Shown here piece after piece: positions 1 to 9,715 of a stretch of 64,000 bases of DNA. Each line of letters begins with the position of its first letter. Position 1 is the first letter of the stretch. Both the position numbers and the translations under genes were made by a program. The stretch is from Ehrlichia canis str. Jake (lineage in GTDB: Bacteria; Pseudomonadota; Alphaproteobacteria; Rickettsiales; Anaplasmataceae), in contig NC_007354.1 in the NCBI RefSeq assembly GCF_000012565.1, forward strand, positions 310,001 to 374,000, written 5' to 3'. The notes below the pieces were generated by a model. The model was not told the origin of the DNA. It searched no databases and saw nothing but the letters and a program-made list of their open reading frames with translations.

Positions 1-30
1 CCTACTGAAAAGGTTTTTTGTAGGTTTTTA
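1..30 (+). terminator. Terminator-like hairpin at the left edge
   Basis: CCTAC at bases 1-5 pairs with GTAGG at 20-24, helped by an inner A-run/T-run pairing, and is followed directly by TTTTTA. This looks like a rho-independent terminator for a + strand gene lying off the left edge. The stem may be cut by the window boundary. Confidence 0.45.
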
Positions 31-418
31 TAAATTTGACAATCAATATATTATTGGGTTTTTTGAAAATCATATGAGTCAATTGCTTCATGAGCTGTTC
101 TTTATAGTGTTTAAAAATGTTTGAGTAATAAGGAAATTTAGTTGGTAATATTGCTAATTAAGTAAGGTTATGTTTTTACTATCAGTATTTTTTATAAGTT
201 CTTTTAGTTAACTTTATTATTTGATTTTATACTGGTATTAGTCTCTAGATTCATCATCATTGATGATTAATGTTGCTTAGTATTTAAAAGATATATAAGG
301 TAATATTTTAATGAAAAGTTTATAATTTAGAATTACTTATTTTATACTTTGTCTATATAATTAAGTAAGAGCAGTTTTTTTGGATAAATCTTTTATATTC
401 TACTAATCATCTTTTTAT
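31..418. other. Non-coding leader region before ppsR
   Basis: AT-rich intergenic DNA with stop codons in all frames. I see no RNA gene or strong promoter match in it. It must hold the ppsR promoter. Confidence 0.4.
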
Positions 419-1240
419 ATGAACGCTTCTGTTGTTTTAAATTTGCATTTAATTTCTGATTCTACATGTGAAACTGTTGCTGCAGTAGCTAAATCTGCAT
501 TGGAACACTTTAGATCTATCGAAGTGAATGAGTTTGTGTGGTCATTCATTAACAGTTGTGAGCAGATAGACAAAATAATGTCATTGATTGAGCATGATAA
601 ATATAATTTTATCATGTATACAATGTTTGATGATGACATAAGAAGATATTTAAAACAAAAAGCTGAGGTGCAAGAAATACCCTGTATTCCTGTATTATCA
701 CGTGTTATTAGAGAACTTTCCTGTTATTTACATGTTAAAAAAGATCCATATGTTAATACTGGTATGGGATTAGATGATGAATATTTCACGCGTATAGATG
801 CAATCAACTATACAATTGCACATGATGATGGGCAGAATCTTTGGGATATAGATAAAGCTGATATAATTATCTTAGGTGTCTCTAGGACTTCAAAATCTCC
901 TACTAGTATATACTTAGCTTATCGTGGATATAGGGTAGTGAATATACCATTAGTAAATTCTATTAACTTGTCTGTAGATTTATCAAGTATGAAAAATAAA
1001 CTTATTGTTGGTTTAACTATTGATATTGATAGATTAATAGAGATAAGAAAAACAAGGTTAGTTTCTATGAGAAACCAAAACAATTGTCAGTATGTTGACT
1101 ATGAACATGTATTAGTTGAGATTAAAGAAACAAAAAGAATATGTATGCAAAATGGTTGGCCTATTATAGATGTTACACAAAAATCTGTTGAAGAAATAGC
1201 TGCAACAATTATTCAGTATTTTAACAAAATGCAACATTAA
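419..1240 (+). CDS. ppsR: Pyruvate phosphate dikinase regulatory protein (PpsR/DUF299 family)
   Basis: Bifunctional kinase/pyrophosphorylase family that switches PEP synthase or pyruvate phosphate dikinase off and on by ADP-dependent phosphorylation and Pi-dependent dephosphorylation, so it controls PEP formation. The 273-residue length is normal for the family. The N-terminus LHLISDSTCETV is the expected opening, and the P-loop-like ILGVSRTSKSPTSIYLA lies near residue 150-165, followed by GYRVVNIPLV. The gene stands alone on the + strand. Its last ~200 bp are duplicated in inverted orientation at 2940-3134, with a few base changes and a small deletion, so a promoterless ppsR tail lies beyond thiE. 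Function follows from family membership; which target it regulates is not shown here. Confidence 0.92.
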   Translation: MNASVVLNLHLISDSTCETVAAVAKSALEHFRSIEVNEFVWSFINSCEQIDKIMSLIEHDKYNFIMYTMFDDDIRRYLKQKAEVQEIPCIPVLSRVIRELSCYLHVKKDPYVNTGMGLDDEYFTRIDAINYTIAHDDGQNLWDIDKADIIILGVSRTSKSPTSIYLAYRGYRVVNIPLVNSINLSVDLSSMKNKLIVGLTIDIDRLIEIRKTRLVSMRNQNNCQYVDYEHVLVEIKETKRICMQNGWPIIDVTQKSVEEIAATIIQYFNKMQH

Positions 1241-1559
1241 TAATAAATATTTTATTTATATCAACTTGCATAAGAACATAATTATAGTAATGCTTCTTCT
1301 AGTCTATCAACAATAAATTTTCTATAATAGCTTTCCATAATTTTCTGTAATGATTATACATGTAACATTAAGTGGAATGATATTTTAATTTTATATAAGA
1401 TAGTAGTGAATGACATTATATTTTTATTATAGTAATAACTTGATGTATCATGTTACTCAATATAATTTATTGTTATAGAATACGTTGATATATAAGTGAT
1501 GTTTAATTATTGTGATACATGATGTGACGTAGAATTGGCATATAGATTTATGTTTGAGT
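1039..1559. repeat. Left arm of ~520-bp inverted repeat
   Basis: This arm covers the last ~200 bp of ppsR, the whole intergenic space, and the first ten bases of a thiE-like start (ATGTTTGAGT at 1550-1559). Its reverse complement lies at 2620-3134, differing by scattered substitutions and one ~8-bp deletion. Identity by eye is well above 90%. The intergenic part (1241-1579) holds no other gene. Confidence 0.9.
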
Positions 1560-1579
1560 TGATGTACTTGCATTGATAA

Positions 1580-2629
1580 CTAATATATAGACCCACATTT
1601 TTGTATAAACTCATACGTAGCCTCAGCTGGGTTGTTATTACTCAGAACTGCAGATACAACAGCTACACCATTTACTCCAGTTTTTATTACTGAATCAACA
1701 TTTAACAGATTAATCCCACCAATAGCTATAATACTAGAACGTAAGTTTTTTACCCAATAACTTAGTAAATCAACACCTTGTGGCATAAAATCCATATTCT
1801 TTAATGTAGTTGTGAAAATAGGTCCAAATGCAATATATGAGGGACGTAGATATCTAGCTATCGCTAATTCATGATAACAATGAGTACTAATACCTAACCT
1901 TAATCCTGCATTAAATATTTCATTAAAATTTGCATCTTTTAGATCTTTCTGACCCAAATGCACACCATAAGCTTTATATTTTATTGCAAGTTGCCAATAA
2001 TCATTAATAAATAACTTTATATTACTTTGATTTGCAAGACACACACCTTCTTTTATTTGATTTTCTATATTTTCTATAGGTTTATCTTTAATTCTTAACT
2101 GTACTACTTTCACTCCTAAATTAATCACATACCTTAACCAATACAAATCTGGTACTATTTGATAAAACCTTATGGGATCGATTATAGCAGGGAAATTTTT
2201 TTCAAATCGAGTATCCTTATCAATCATAATATTTGGAAAACATTTCTCATCTAAAAAACTAGTGCTTTCAACAGATTGATTAGTACAAGCCCTAGCTATA
2301 ACTAGAGTATCTTTTTGAAAATCCAAAGGATTTAAGCATTTACTTTCTAATGTACATGCCTTTTTATATTCAAGTAAAAACTTTGCATTATCATTATATG
2401 GTTCACTCTTATATGAAATCCATAATCCTTCCTGCCCATTAAAATAATAGTCCAAGCATTTATTGTTACTTCTATCTGTAACATCAATGGCATATATACT
2501 TTTCTTCTTTATAGAGTACAATAAACTCACACTTTTAATGATATCATCAAGGTTTTTCAATTGTGAAGTATGACTATACTGTACTAAATCGTCCTTACCT
2601 ATGATATATATTTCATTGCACTCAAACAT
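1580..2629 (-). CDS. thiE: Thiamine-phosphate synthase with N-terminal extension
   Basis: Joins HMP-pyrophosphate and thiazole phosphate to make thiamine phosphate. The C-terminal ~200 residues are a typical ThiE barrel, close to the enterobacterial form: VVQLRIKDK, LFINDYWQLAI, YGVHLGQKDL, LRLGISTH, PSYIAFGPIF, IAIGGIN and GVAVVSAV all appear in order. The protein has 349 residues against the usual ~210. The first ~140 residues are an extension I do not recognise, perhaps a decayed second thiamine enzyme domain or a lineage-specific domain. The gene lies between the arms of a long inverted repeat, and its ATG (2627-2629) is the last sequence shared by the arms, so its promoter and start region exist in two copies. 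Confidence 0.88.
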   Translation of the reverse strand: MFECNEIYIIGKDDLVQYSHTSQLKNLDDIIKSVSLLYSIKKKSIYAIDVTDRSNNKCLDYYFNGQEGLWISYKSEPYNDNAKFLLEYKKACTLESKCLNPLDFQKDTLVIARACTNQSVESTSFLDEKCFPNIMIDKDTRFEKNFPAIIDPIRFYQIVPDLYWLRYVINLGVKVVQLRIKDKPIENIENQIKEGVCLANQSNIKLFINDYWQLAIKYKAYGVHLGQKDLKDANFNEIFNAGLRLGISTHCYHELAIARYLRPSYIAFGPIFTTTLKNMDFMPQGVDLLSYWVKNLRSSIIAIGGINLLNVDSVIKTGVNGVAVVSAVLSNNNPAEATYEFIQKCGSIY

Positions 2630-3134
2630 AAAATCTATATGCCAACTCTACGTCACATCATGTATCACAATAATTAAACATCACTTATATATCAACGTAT
2701 TCTATAACAATAAATTATATTGAGTAACATGATACATCAAGTTATTACTATAATAAAAATATAATGTCATTCACTACTATCTTATATAAAGTTGCAATAT
2801 TATTGCGCTTAATGTTACATGTATAATCATTACAGAAAATTATGGAAAGCTATTATAGAAAATTTATTGTTGATAGACTAGAAAAAGCATTACTATAATG
2901 ATGTTCTTATGCAAGTTGATATAAATAAAATATTTATTATTAATGTTGCATTTTGTTAAAATACTGAATAATTGTTGCAGCTATTTCTTCAACAGATTTT
3001 TGTGTAACATCTATAATAGGCCAACCATTTTGCATACATATTCTTTTTGTTTCTTTAATCTCAACTAATACATGTTCATAGTTAACATACTGACAATTGT
3101 TTTGGTTTCTCATAGAAACTTTTTTCTTATCTCT
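2620..3134. repeat. Right arm of ~520-bp inverted repeat
   Basis: Reverse-complement copy of 1039-1559. Read on the - strand it contains a ppsR 3' tail, the intergenic space, then the start of the complete thiE. The shared segment ends at ACTCAAACAT (2620-2629), the thiE start. Inside the arm the bases near 2785-2812 differ most from the other copy. Confidence 0.9.
2940..3134 (-). pseudogene. Truncated duplicate of the ppsR 3' end
   Basis: The - strand encodes about 58 residues nearly identical to the PpsR C-terminus ([18 protein letters not shown] through [10 protein letters not shown], then a stop), with one D-to-N change. The 5' part is missing: homology stops at AGAGATAAG, with a small deletion just inside. 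It has no PpsR catalytic region and is a remnant of the inverted duplication. Confidence 0.85.
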
Positions 3135-3904
3135 TTGGTATGTCAATTATGATTGTTAATGTAGATATGCTTGTTAGTAAATAGATATTCTATTGTTATA
3201 GTGATTAGAAATTACTATGTTAATGGTGAGTATATTAATTTATGTATGCTATGGTTACTGTTTAAAAATGGTATAATCATAATGCTAGTGGCTTGAGATA
3301 CTGTTTGTAATTCTTAATGCTTATTGGTTCAGTATTTTTATGTCATTATGATATTTTGATTTAACATTTTTTATATTCTATGGTTGTTTATATTACTTTT
3401 GTATACAATTTTCTAATATTTACAATGCTTTGATACTGATTTTAAAGTGTGTGGATATAATGTAATTTTAAAAGTGTAAGATTTTGTACATAAAATTTAT
3501 ATGATGTTGCCATTACCCTATTTATATAGATGCTTGTGGGTTTAAATGAAATACATCCGTAAGATTATTTTTGTGAGAAGTTTGTGTAATATTACACTAT
3601 GCTAATTTGTCTAATGTTAAAACTTTAGAATATAGTATATATTTAATGATATTTTGAAATGCTTACTATTTATCTTTTGTAAGTTTTATGTTGTTGACTA
3701 TACAAATTTATTTAATGATTACAATACTTATGTACTAAATTTAAAATTTATGTAATGTGGTATTTTAAGATTATCTGCTTGTTACTTGTGCTCATTTACT
3801 AAATATAAGATATGCTTAAATGTTTTGAACAAAATTATATTTAATTATGAATATGTTGTAGTGTTATAACATAAAGTATCATTGTTAATGGATATGGGCT
3901 TTGT
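3135..3904. other. Non-coding region with a degenerate direct repeat
   Basis: No gene seen. Two stretches about 300 bp apart (roughly 3395-3480 and 3690-3775) share a diverged sequence of the type TTACAATGCTTTGATACTGA / TTACAATACTTATGTACTAA followed by similar T-rich text. It looks like an old tandem duplication now decaying. Confidence 0.4.
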
Positions 3905-5191
3905 TTATTCTTCTTTGTGTTTTTCAATTGATGTTGGGGATATGTCAACTTGAATGCTGGAGATTGTATGACCACTCTTCTTGAGTATTTTAAATGCTAA
4001 CCCATATAGTAGAAACTCTTCTCCTTCTTCAGGTATACGTTCAACTTCATATACAATTGCTCCTGCTAATGTTGATGCTTCTTCATCAGGTAAATTCCAA
4101 CGTAATTGTCTATTGATATCTCTAATGGAAGTGAACCCATTAATATGATATATGTTTTCAGAGATTTGTTTTATTGGAGCTTCTGTTGTTATATCATGTT
4201 CATCTGTAATATCTCCTACTATTTCTTCAATAACATCTTCTAGTGTTACTATTCCTTGTAGGGCTCCGTATTCATCTATGACTAAAGCAAGATGCTTCCT
4301 ATTTTTTAAAAAGTTATGCAGTTGAACACTTAATAAGGTTGTATCTGGAACAAACCATGGTTTTGTCATTATTCTGTGTATATCTTCTTGAGTGATGCTT
4401 TTACCTTTTTCTCGTATTAGTGTTATTACATCCTTGACATGTACTACTCCTATGATTTGATCTTCTTGGTTTTTCCATAATGGTATTCTGCTATGAGAGC
4501 TTGCTAGTATTTTTTTTATTAGATCATTTATATTTGTGTCTATATTAAAAGCTAATATATTTTTTCTGTGTGTCATTACTTGTGAAATCTCTGTTTCTGC
4601 TAAGTCTAATATGCTGCTTAACATATCTAAATCTTGTTTAAGCATAGTTCCTTTACTATCGTGTAATGATATTAAATCTCTCATAGCTTCTGCTGCTGAA
4701 ATGATTTCTTTATCCTTATGCATACCTAAAATTTTTAAGATAAAGTCTATCATGTATTGTATTGATAGTGTTATTGGTGATAGAACTAATACACAAAATG
4801 ATAGTGGGCATGATATAAGTAAAGCTATCTTTTCTGGATTAAGTATTGCGTAACTTTTTGGTAATGCTTCGGAAAATATTAATATAAAAAATGTCATGAT
4901 AACAGTGGAAAATAATATTCCTTGCGGACCTAAGATTTCAATAAAAATTGCTGTTGCAATAGAAGAGGCAGTGATATTTATAATAGTGTTACCTATCAAT
5001 ACAGTATTAATGACGATCTTTTTCTTTTGACTTAATGTGTTGATTATTTTGGCTCGTTTGTTACCCTGTAGCATTAACCTATGTACAAGTGAGCTACTGA
5101 TTGAAGTAATACTTGTTTCTGCAGCAGAGAAGAATGCAGATAAAATTAATAGTATAAGTATACTAAGTATTGAAGTTAATAACAAACCCAT
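3905..5191 (-). CDS. HlyC/CorC family membrane protein (DUF21-CBS-CorC)
   Basis: Inner-membrane protein of the CNNM/CorC type, linked in relatives to Mg2+/Co2+ efflux and often annotated as a hemolysin. The 428 residues show the full architecture. A DUF21 transmembrane part comes first (about residues 1-180; note LSAFFSAAETSITSIS near the start, typical of the family). A CBS pair follows (about 200-320, with VMTHRKNILAF and EYGALQGIVTLEDVIEEIVG), then a CorC/HlyC C-terminal domain (about 335-420, with IYHINGFTSIRDINRQL and AGAIVYEVERIP). It is longer than the short Rickettsia TlyC-type proteins because it keeps the membrane domain. No operon partner; yggT is divergent, 138 bp away. The substrate is not known from sequence. 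Confidence 0.9.
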   Translation of the reverse strand: MGLLLTSILSILILLILSAFFSAAETSITSISSSLVHRLMLQGNKRAKIINTLSQKKKIVINTVLIGNTIINITASSIATAIFIEILGPQGILFSTVIMTFFILIFSEALPKSYAILNPEKIALLISCPLSFCVLVLSPITLSIQYMIDFILKILGMHKDKEIISAAEAMRDLISLHDSKGTMLKQDLDMLSSILDLAETEISQVMTHRKNILAFNIDTNINDLIKKILASSHSRIPLWKNQEDQIIGVVHVKDVITLIREKGKSITQEDIHRIMTKPWFVPDTTLLSVQLHNFLKNRKHLALVIDEYGALQGIVTLEDVIEEIVGDITDEHDITTEAPIKQISENIYHINGFTSIRDINRQLRWNLPDEEASTLAGAIVYEVERIPEEGEEFLLYGLAFKILKKSGHTISSIQVDISPTSIEKHKEE

Positions 5192-5269
5192 CGAGGATCA
5201 AATATTAAAGTAAACTTTATATAATAAATAATACTATTGAGTTTTTCAAGTTGAATTTTTCTCTTTTGA

Positions 5270-5298
5270 TTGACTATAGTTTTAGTGTATTGTACACT
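5270..5298 (+). promoter_or_regulatory. Candidate yggT-ftsK promoter with overlapping dyad
   Basis: TTGACT (5270-5275), a 17-bp spacer, then TACACT (5293-5298), about 30 bp before the yggT start. The -10 lies inside the perfect dyad AGTGTA-ttg-TACACT (5284-5298), which could be an operator. This is a match by eye only. Confidence 0.4.
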
Positions 5299-5329
5299 CA
5301 AAGTTTTATATTAAGAGAACTATTATTTT

Positions 5330-5614
5330 ATGCATCCTTTAGTATATTTACTTGATACATTATTAAGTATTTATAATTTCTCTTTGGTGCTATGGATAAT
5401 ACTAAGCTGGCTGATATTTTTGAATATTGTGAATAGATATAATGAAATTGTTAGTAATGTCTTTTTGTTATTGTCTAAATTGATGTCTCCTGCTTTGAAT
5501 TTTGTAAGAAAGATTTTTCCTTTTACTGTTTCGTATAATTTTGATCTTTCTCCTCTTATATTGTTGATATTTATTAATTTTGTGAGATATGCTTTGCGTT
5601 ACTATTTTGGGTAA
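5330..5614 (+). CDS. YggT family membrane protein
   Basis: Small 94-residue integral membrane protein of the YggT/Ycf19 family. Two hydrophobic segments are visible: about residues 15-33 ([16 protein letters not shown]) and 68-88 ([17 protein letters not shown]). Between them lies the family's [14 protein letters not shown] loop. The family has been tied to membrane or division-site organisation, with no firm biochemical role. It is the first gene of a likely operon with ftsK, whose probable start lies 13 bp beyond its stop, which supports a division or envelope context. Confidence 0.8.
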   Translation: MHPLVYLLDTLLSIYNFSLVLWIILSWLIFLNIVNRYNEIVSNVFLLLSKLMSPALNFVRKIFPFTVSYNFDLSPLILLIFINFVRYALRYYFG

Positions 5615-5627
5615 GATAGTTGTGAGT

Positions 5628-8168
5628 ATGAAATCTATACTAAATAAAACATTTTTCTATTTAAAAATATCTTTATTGTCTTTTATTACAGCATTTGTTT
5701 CTTTATCAATTTTTACTTATCACTATGATGATTTATCTTTCAATATAGCAACTGATGCTCCTGTGAAAAACTGGGGTGGAGTTGTTGGGTCTCATGTAGC
5801 TGACATTTTGATACAAATATTTGGAGTAGCGAGTTTTATACTCATTCCTTTAATGATTTTTTATGTTGTTAGTGTTTTCTATTGTGTTAAGCGAAACCTT
5901 GTTCTGTACTTGATTAGTAATTTAATTACTGTGATTGGTGTAAGCGGGTTAGTATCTTCTTTTAAAGTTATGTATAAATATCATTATGGTGGTGTTTTAG
6001 GTATTTATTTTCAAAGTTGTCCAATAATTGTTTTGCTACCTATAATAGCAATAGGTATTGTTGGTGTTGTTGGTTGGCAAAAAATTCTATATTTTTATGA
6101 CCTGTTGTTGAATATACCTAGTAGAATAATAAATCACGTAAATAATGTTAATAACTCTATTATAAAAAAAGAAGTACCTGAAAATGTAGGGCAAGTTCAG
6201 GAATTTTATAATGCTGAGGAAGATTCATTAAATGAAGAAGAAGAGTTAGAAGACGATTTAACAGACGAATTTGCCGATAAGTTTACAGAAGGGTTTGATG
6301 AAGGATTTACAAGGGAGTTGACAGAAGAGTTAATGGAAGGATCAATTCGAGAATCAGTAAGTGAATCAGTTGAAGAATTGGTAGAAGAATTCGATTTTGC
6401 AGATGAAGAAGAATTGGATTTTCATGCTGAAGAGGAAAATGAAGAAGATCATAATGAAGAAAATCATCCGGAAGTTGATGATGCTCAATATGATGATGAA
6501 GAGGAAGAAGAAGATAGTTATGATGAATATGAAGGTGATAATGATGATGAGAAAGAAGATGATTACATTGAAGATGAGTATGATGAAGAAAGGGTAGTTG
6601 ATAGTACACCTCAAATGAGTTTTCCAGTGAAGCTTCAGGAGATAAATCCTCCTATGAGTACTCAGATAATTAGAGAAAAAAAAAAGAGTAAAGAATTTAT
6701 TTTACCTAGTGTTGATTATTTATCTAAACCTAATCCAATAAATCAAAGAAAATTTCATCCGGATGATAATGTTGCTAGTTTGCTTGATAAGGTACTTAAG
6801 GATTTTTCCATACATGGAAAAATAGTTAATATTAGGTATGGTCCTGTGGTAACATTATATGAGTTTGAACCATCTGCTGGTACTAAGTCATCCAGGGTCA
6901 TAGGATTGTCCGATGATATTGCTCGTTCTATGAGTGCATTGTCAGCTCGTATATCGGTTATTCCAGGTAGGAATGTTATGGGAATAGAATTACCTAATCA
7001 CTACAGGGAAATAGTAATGTTGCGTGATTTATTTGAAAGTGCGCAGTATAGAGATTCTAAGCTTAAGTTACCTATAGCTTTAGGAAAAGGTATAGATGGA
7101 GAAGTAGTAATAGCTGATCTAGTTAAAATGCCGCATCTGCTTATTGCTGGTACTACAGGTTCCGGGAAATCTGTAGCGATTAATACTATGATTTTATCTT
7201 TGATTTATAGTTTGACTCCAGATCAATGTAAAATGATTATGATCGATCCTAAGGTTTTGGAGTTATCTGTTTACAATTCTATACCGCATTTGTTAACTCC
7301 GGTAGTAACTGAATCTAGAAAAGCTGTTGCTGCTTTGAAATGGGTGGTCAGTGAAATGGAAAATAGATATCGCCTCATGTCTGATGTTGGAGCACGTAAT
7401 GTTGTTGGTTATAATGATAAAATTAAAGAAGCAATTAGTGAAAATAGGACTTTAGAAAAGATATTACAGACTGGATTTGATAAAGAAACAGGGGAAGCAA
7501 TTTTTGAAAAAGTGGTAATAGAGCCTCGAATTTTTCCTTATATAGTAGTTATAGTAGATGAAATGGCAGATTTAATGCTTGTTGCTGGAAAAGAGATTGA
7601 ATCTTCAATACAAAGATTATCTCAAATGGCAAGAGCTGCTGGTATTCATATAATTATGGCGACTCAGCGTCCTTCTGTTGATGTAATCACAGGTGTAATA
7701 AAAGCAAATTTTCCAACGAGAATTAGTTTTGCTGTAACATCAAAGATAGATAGTAGAACTATTCTTGGTGAGCAAGGAGCAGAACAGTTGCTTGGTATGG
7801 GAGATATGCTATATATGGTATCTGGTGGTAGAGTAATACGTGTTCATGGAGCTTTTGTAAGTGATAATGAAGTACAGGATATAGTTGAGTATTTAAAGTC
7901 TCAGGGAACTCCTGAATATATAGAAGGTATCACTCAAGTTCAGCAAGATTATGATTATTGCATAGATGATAATTTACCTGAACGGGATGATGAGTTATAT
8001 CAACAAGCAGTGTCGATAGTAATGAGGGATAGAAGAACATCTGTTAGTTATATACAAAGGCAACTAAGAATAGGCTTTAACAGAGCTGCAAATTTAGTAG
8101 AACGTATGGAAAGAGATGGTGTGATTGGTATTGCAAATACTGGTAAAAGAGAAATACTGCTTGAATAA
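5628..8168 (+). CDS. ftsK: DNA translocase FtsK
   Basis: Membrane-anchored ATPase that pumps chromosome DNA through the septum and activates XerCD at dif. The N-terminal ~170 residues carry about four hydrophobic segments. A linker of ~130 residues follows (DNA 6190-6600), extremely rich in Glu and Asp. The motor domain has Walker [12 protein letters not shown] and Walker [12 protein letters not shown]. The C-terminal gamma winged helix, which reads KOPS, contains [20 protein letters not shown] prefer the ATG at 5628 (MKSILNK), just after the yggT stop; an in-frame ATG at 5589 would overlap yggT by 26 bp and add 13 residues. The acidic linker replaces the Pro/Gln-rich linker of E. coli FtsK. 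Confidence 0.93.
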   Translation: MKSILNKTFFYLKISLLSFITAFVSLSIFTYHYDDLSFNIATDAPVKNWGGVVGSHVADILIQIFGVASFILIPLMIFYVVSVFYCVKRNLVLYLISNLITVIGVSGLVSSFKVMYKYHYGGVLGIYFQSCPIIVLLPIIAIGIVGVVGWQKILYFYDLLLNIPSRIINHVNNVNNSIIKKEVPENVGQVQEFYNAEEDSLNEEEELEDDLTDEFADKFTEGFDEGFTRELTEELMEGSIRESVSESVEELVEEFDFADEEELDFHAEEENEEDHNEENHPEVDDAQYDDEEEEEDSYDEYEGDNDDEKEDDYIEDEYDEERVVDSTPQMSFPVKLQEINPPMSTQIIREKKKSKEFILPSVDYLSKPNPINQRKFHPDDNVASLLDKVLKDFSIHGKIVNIRYGPVVTLYEFEPSAGTKSSRVIGLSDDIARSMSALSARISVIPGRNVMGIELPNHYREIVMLRDLFESAQYRDSKLKLPIALGKGIDGEVVIADLVKMPHLLIAGTTGSGKSVAINTMILSLIYSLTPDQCKMIMIDPKVLELSVYNSIPHLLTPVVTESRKAVAALKWVVSEMENRYRLMSDVGARNVVGYNDKIKEAISENRTLEKILQTGFDKETGEAIFEKVVIEPRIFPYIVVIVDEMADLMLVAGKEIESSIQRLSQMARAAGIHIIMATQRPSVDVITGVIKANFPTRISFAVTSKIDSRTILGEQGAEQLLGMGDMLYMVSGGRVIRVHGAFVSDNEVQDIVEYLKSQGTPEYIEGITQVQQDYDYCIDDNLPERDDELYQQAVSIVMRDRRTSVSYIQRQLRIGFNRAANLVERMERDGVIGIANTGKREILLE

Positions 8169-8199
8169 TTTTGTGATATAAAAATATCTGCAATTATAG

Positions 8200-8943
8200 A
8201 GCTATTATATAGAGTTCAGTTTATTGTAGTAAAGCTTTGGAGTAGTAAGTACATAATAGAGTGAATGTGTGTAAGCTATTGTGAATCATAATCAAATGTT
8301 ATTATATAATTCAGAAGTATTTTTAATACTTTGATTTGTTATTTTATATTATTAACTATTTAGAAAGTGTTATGTTACTAGGTAATACTTAGCTTGTTTA
8401 AACATTGTGTGAAGTTTTAGAGTAAGTACATAATAAAGTGAATGTGGTAAGCTATTGTGAATCATAATCAAATGTATTATATAATTCAGAAGTATTTTTA
8501 ATACTTTGATTTGTTATTTTATATTATTTAACTATTTAGAAAGTGTTATGTTACTAGGTAATACTTAACTTGTTTAAACATTGTGTGAAGTTTTAGAGTA
8601 AGTACATAATAAAGTGAATGTGTGTAAGCTATTGTGAATCGTAATCAAATGTTATTATATAATTCAGAAGTATTTTTAATACTTTGATTTGTTATTTATA
8701 TTATTTAACTATTTAGAAAGTGTTATGTTATTAGGTAGTACTTAACTTGTTTAAACATTGTGTGAAGTTTTAGAGTAAGTACATATAGAGTGAGTGTGTG
8801 TAAGCTATTGTGAATCATAATCAAATGTTATTATATAATTCAGAAGTATTTTTAATACTTTGATTTGTTATTGGGCTATTTAGGAAGTGTTATTTTACTA
8901 TGGAATGCTTAGCTTATTATAAGCATTATCATAAGATTTTATA
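8200..8943. repeat. ~177-bp tandem repeat, four well-kept copies
   Basis: Copies of a non-coding unit beginning AGTAAGTACATA start at 8244, 8421, 8597 and 8774 (period 176-177 bp), each containing AAGCTATTGTGAATC and CAGAAGTATTTTTAATACTT. Copies differ by single-base indels and a few substitutions. A partial unit precedes the first. No reading frame is preserved, so the array is not protein coding. Confidence 0.9.
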
Positions 8944-9480
8944 GTAAATGCATTTGTAAGATGCTGTAATAATCATTAAGTATTGTTGAGTAATTTATAA
9001 ATATGTTAATAATGATCTGTTACTTAATATTATTGAATCATTAGATCAATGTTATGTTATTAAATAATGTTCAGTTTATTGGTAAATATATATGAAGTTT
9101 CATAGTAAATAAATGATATAAGCTGATTGAATAACGATCAAACATTATTGTATAACTCATGTACTAACTAGTTTGTCGCTTTACTGTTATAAAATTTACT
9201 AACTTAATGTCAAAGAATATTCTAGCTTTATATCATGCTTTATAGTAAAAGTATAATAAACATGTGTTGTAAAAGCTTTATGTGTTAGAAAGCCAAAACC
9301 ATAGCTTTTAGATATATAGAATATAAAATAGTTATGGTATTTGTTTAATTGTAGAGTAACTACTTAATAAAATAATATAAGAATTGGTCAAACATCTGCT
9401 GTAATGATAAAAGTGTAGTTAATATAAGTTGTATGAGATTTAAAATATGTTAAGAAAGTCGAAATTACAAATTTTTGTTT
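8944..9480. repeat. Decayed continuation of the ~177-bp array
   Basis: Further unit starts recognisable as TATAGTAAATGC, CATAGTAAATAA, TATAGTAAAAGT and AGAGTAACTACT occur at about 8941, 9100, 9242 and 9354. Similarity to the good copies drops steadily and spacing shortens with distance from ftsK. The rest of the gap to 9715 has no recognisable gene. Confidence 0.6.
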
Positions 9481-9715
9481 TGTAAATATTGAAGATGGAT
9501 TTCAAATGTAAAAATTAATGATAGTATGAATAACTACATGATATATATAATTTTTGTTATATGGTTTTTTTGTTTGAAAATAGAGAGTAATAACGGATCA
9601 TTTTATTATTAAGCTATTTGTAGTCTATTAGAAAGTAAGAAGTACTCGGATAACTAATTAACATTCAAATGCTGCTTTATTATAACATTTGTTAGGTTGT
9701 GACACGTGTTTAAAT

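Noticed and set aside
1039-3134. Insertion sequence or transposon with terminal inverted repeats around thiE
   Set aside because: The repeats contain pieces of the local genes and no transposase is present; an inverted duplication explains them.
6307-6614. Open frames on both strands across the acidic FtsK linker
   Set aside because: They are shadows of a GAA/GAT-rich coding stretch; the His/Leu-rich and Ile/Phe-rich translations are artefacts of that composition.
8200-9480. Possible CRISPR array
   Set aside because: The ~177-bp units are repeated in full, without short conserved repeats separated by unique spacers, and no cas gene is present.
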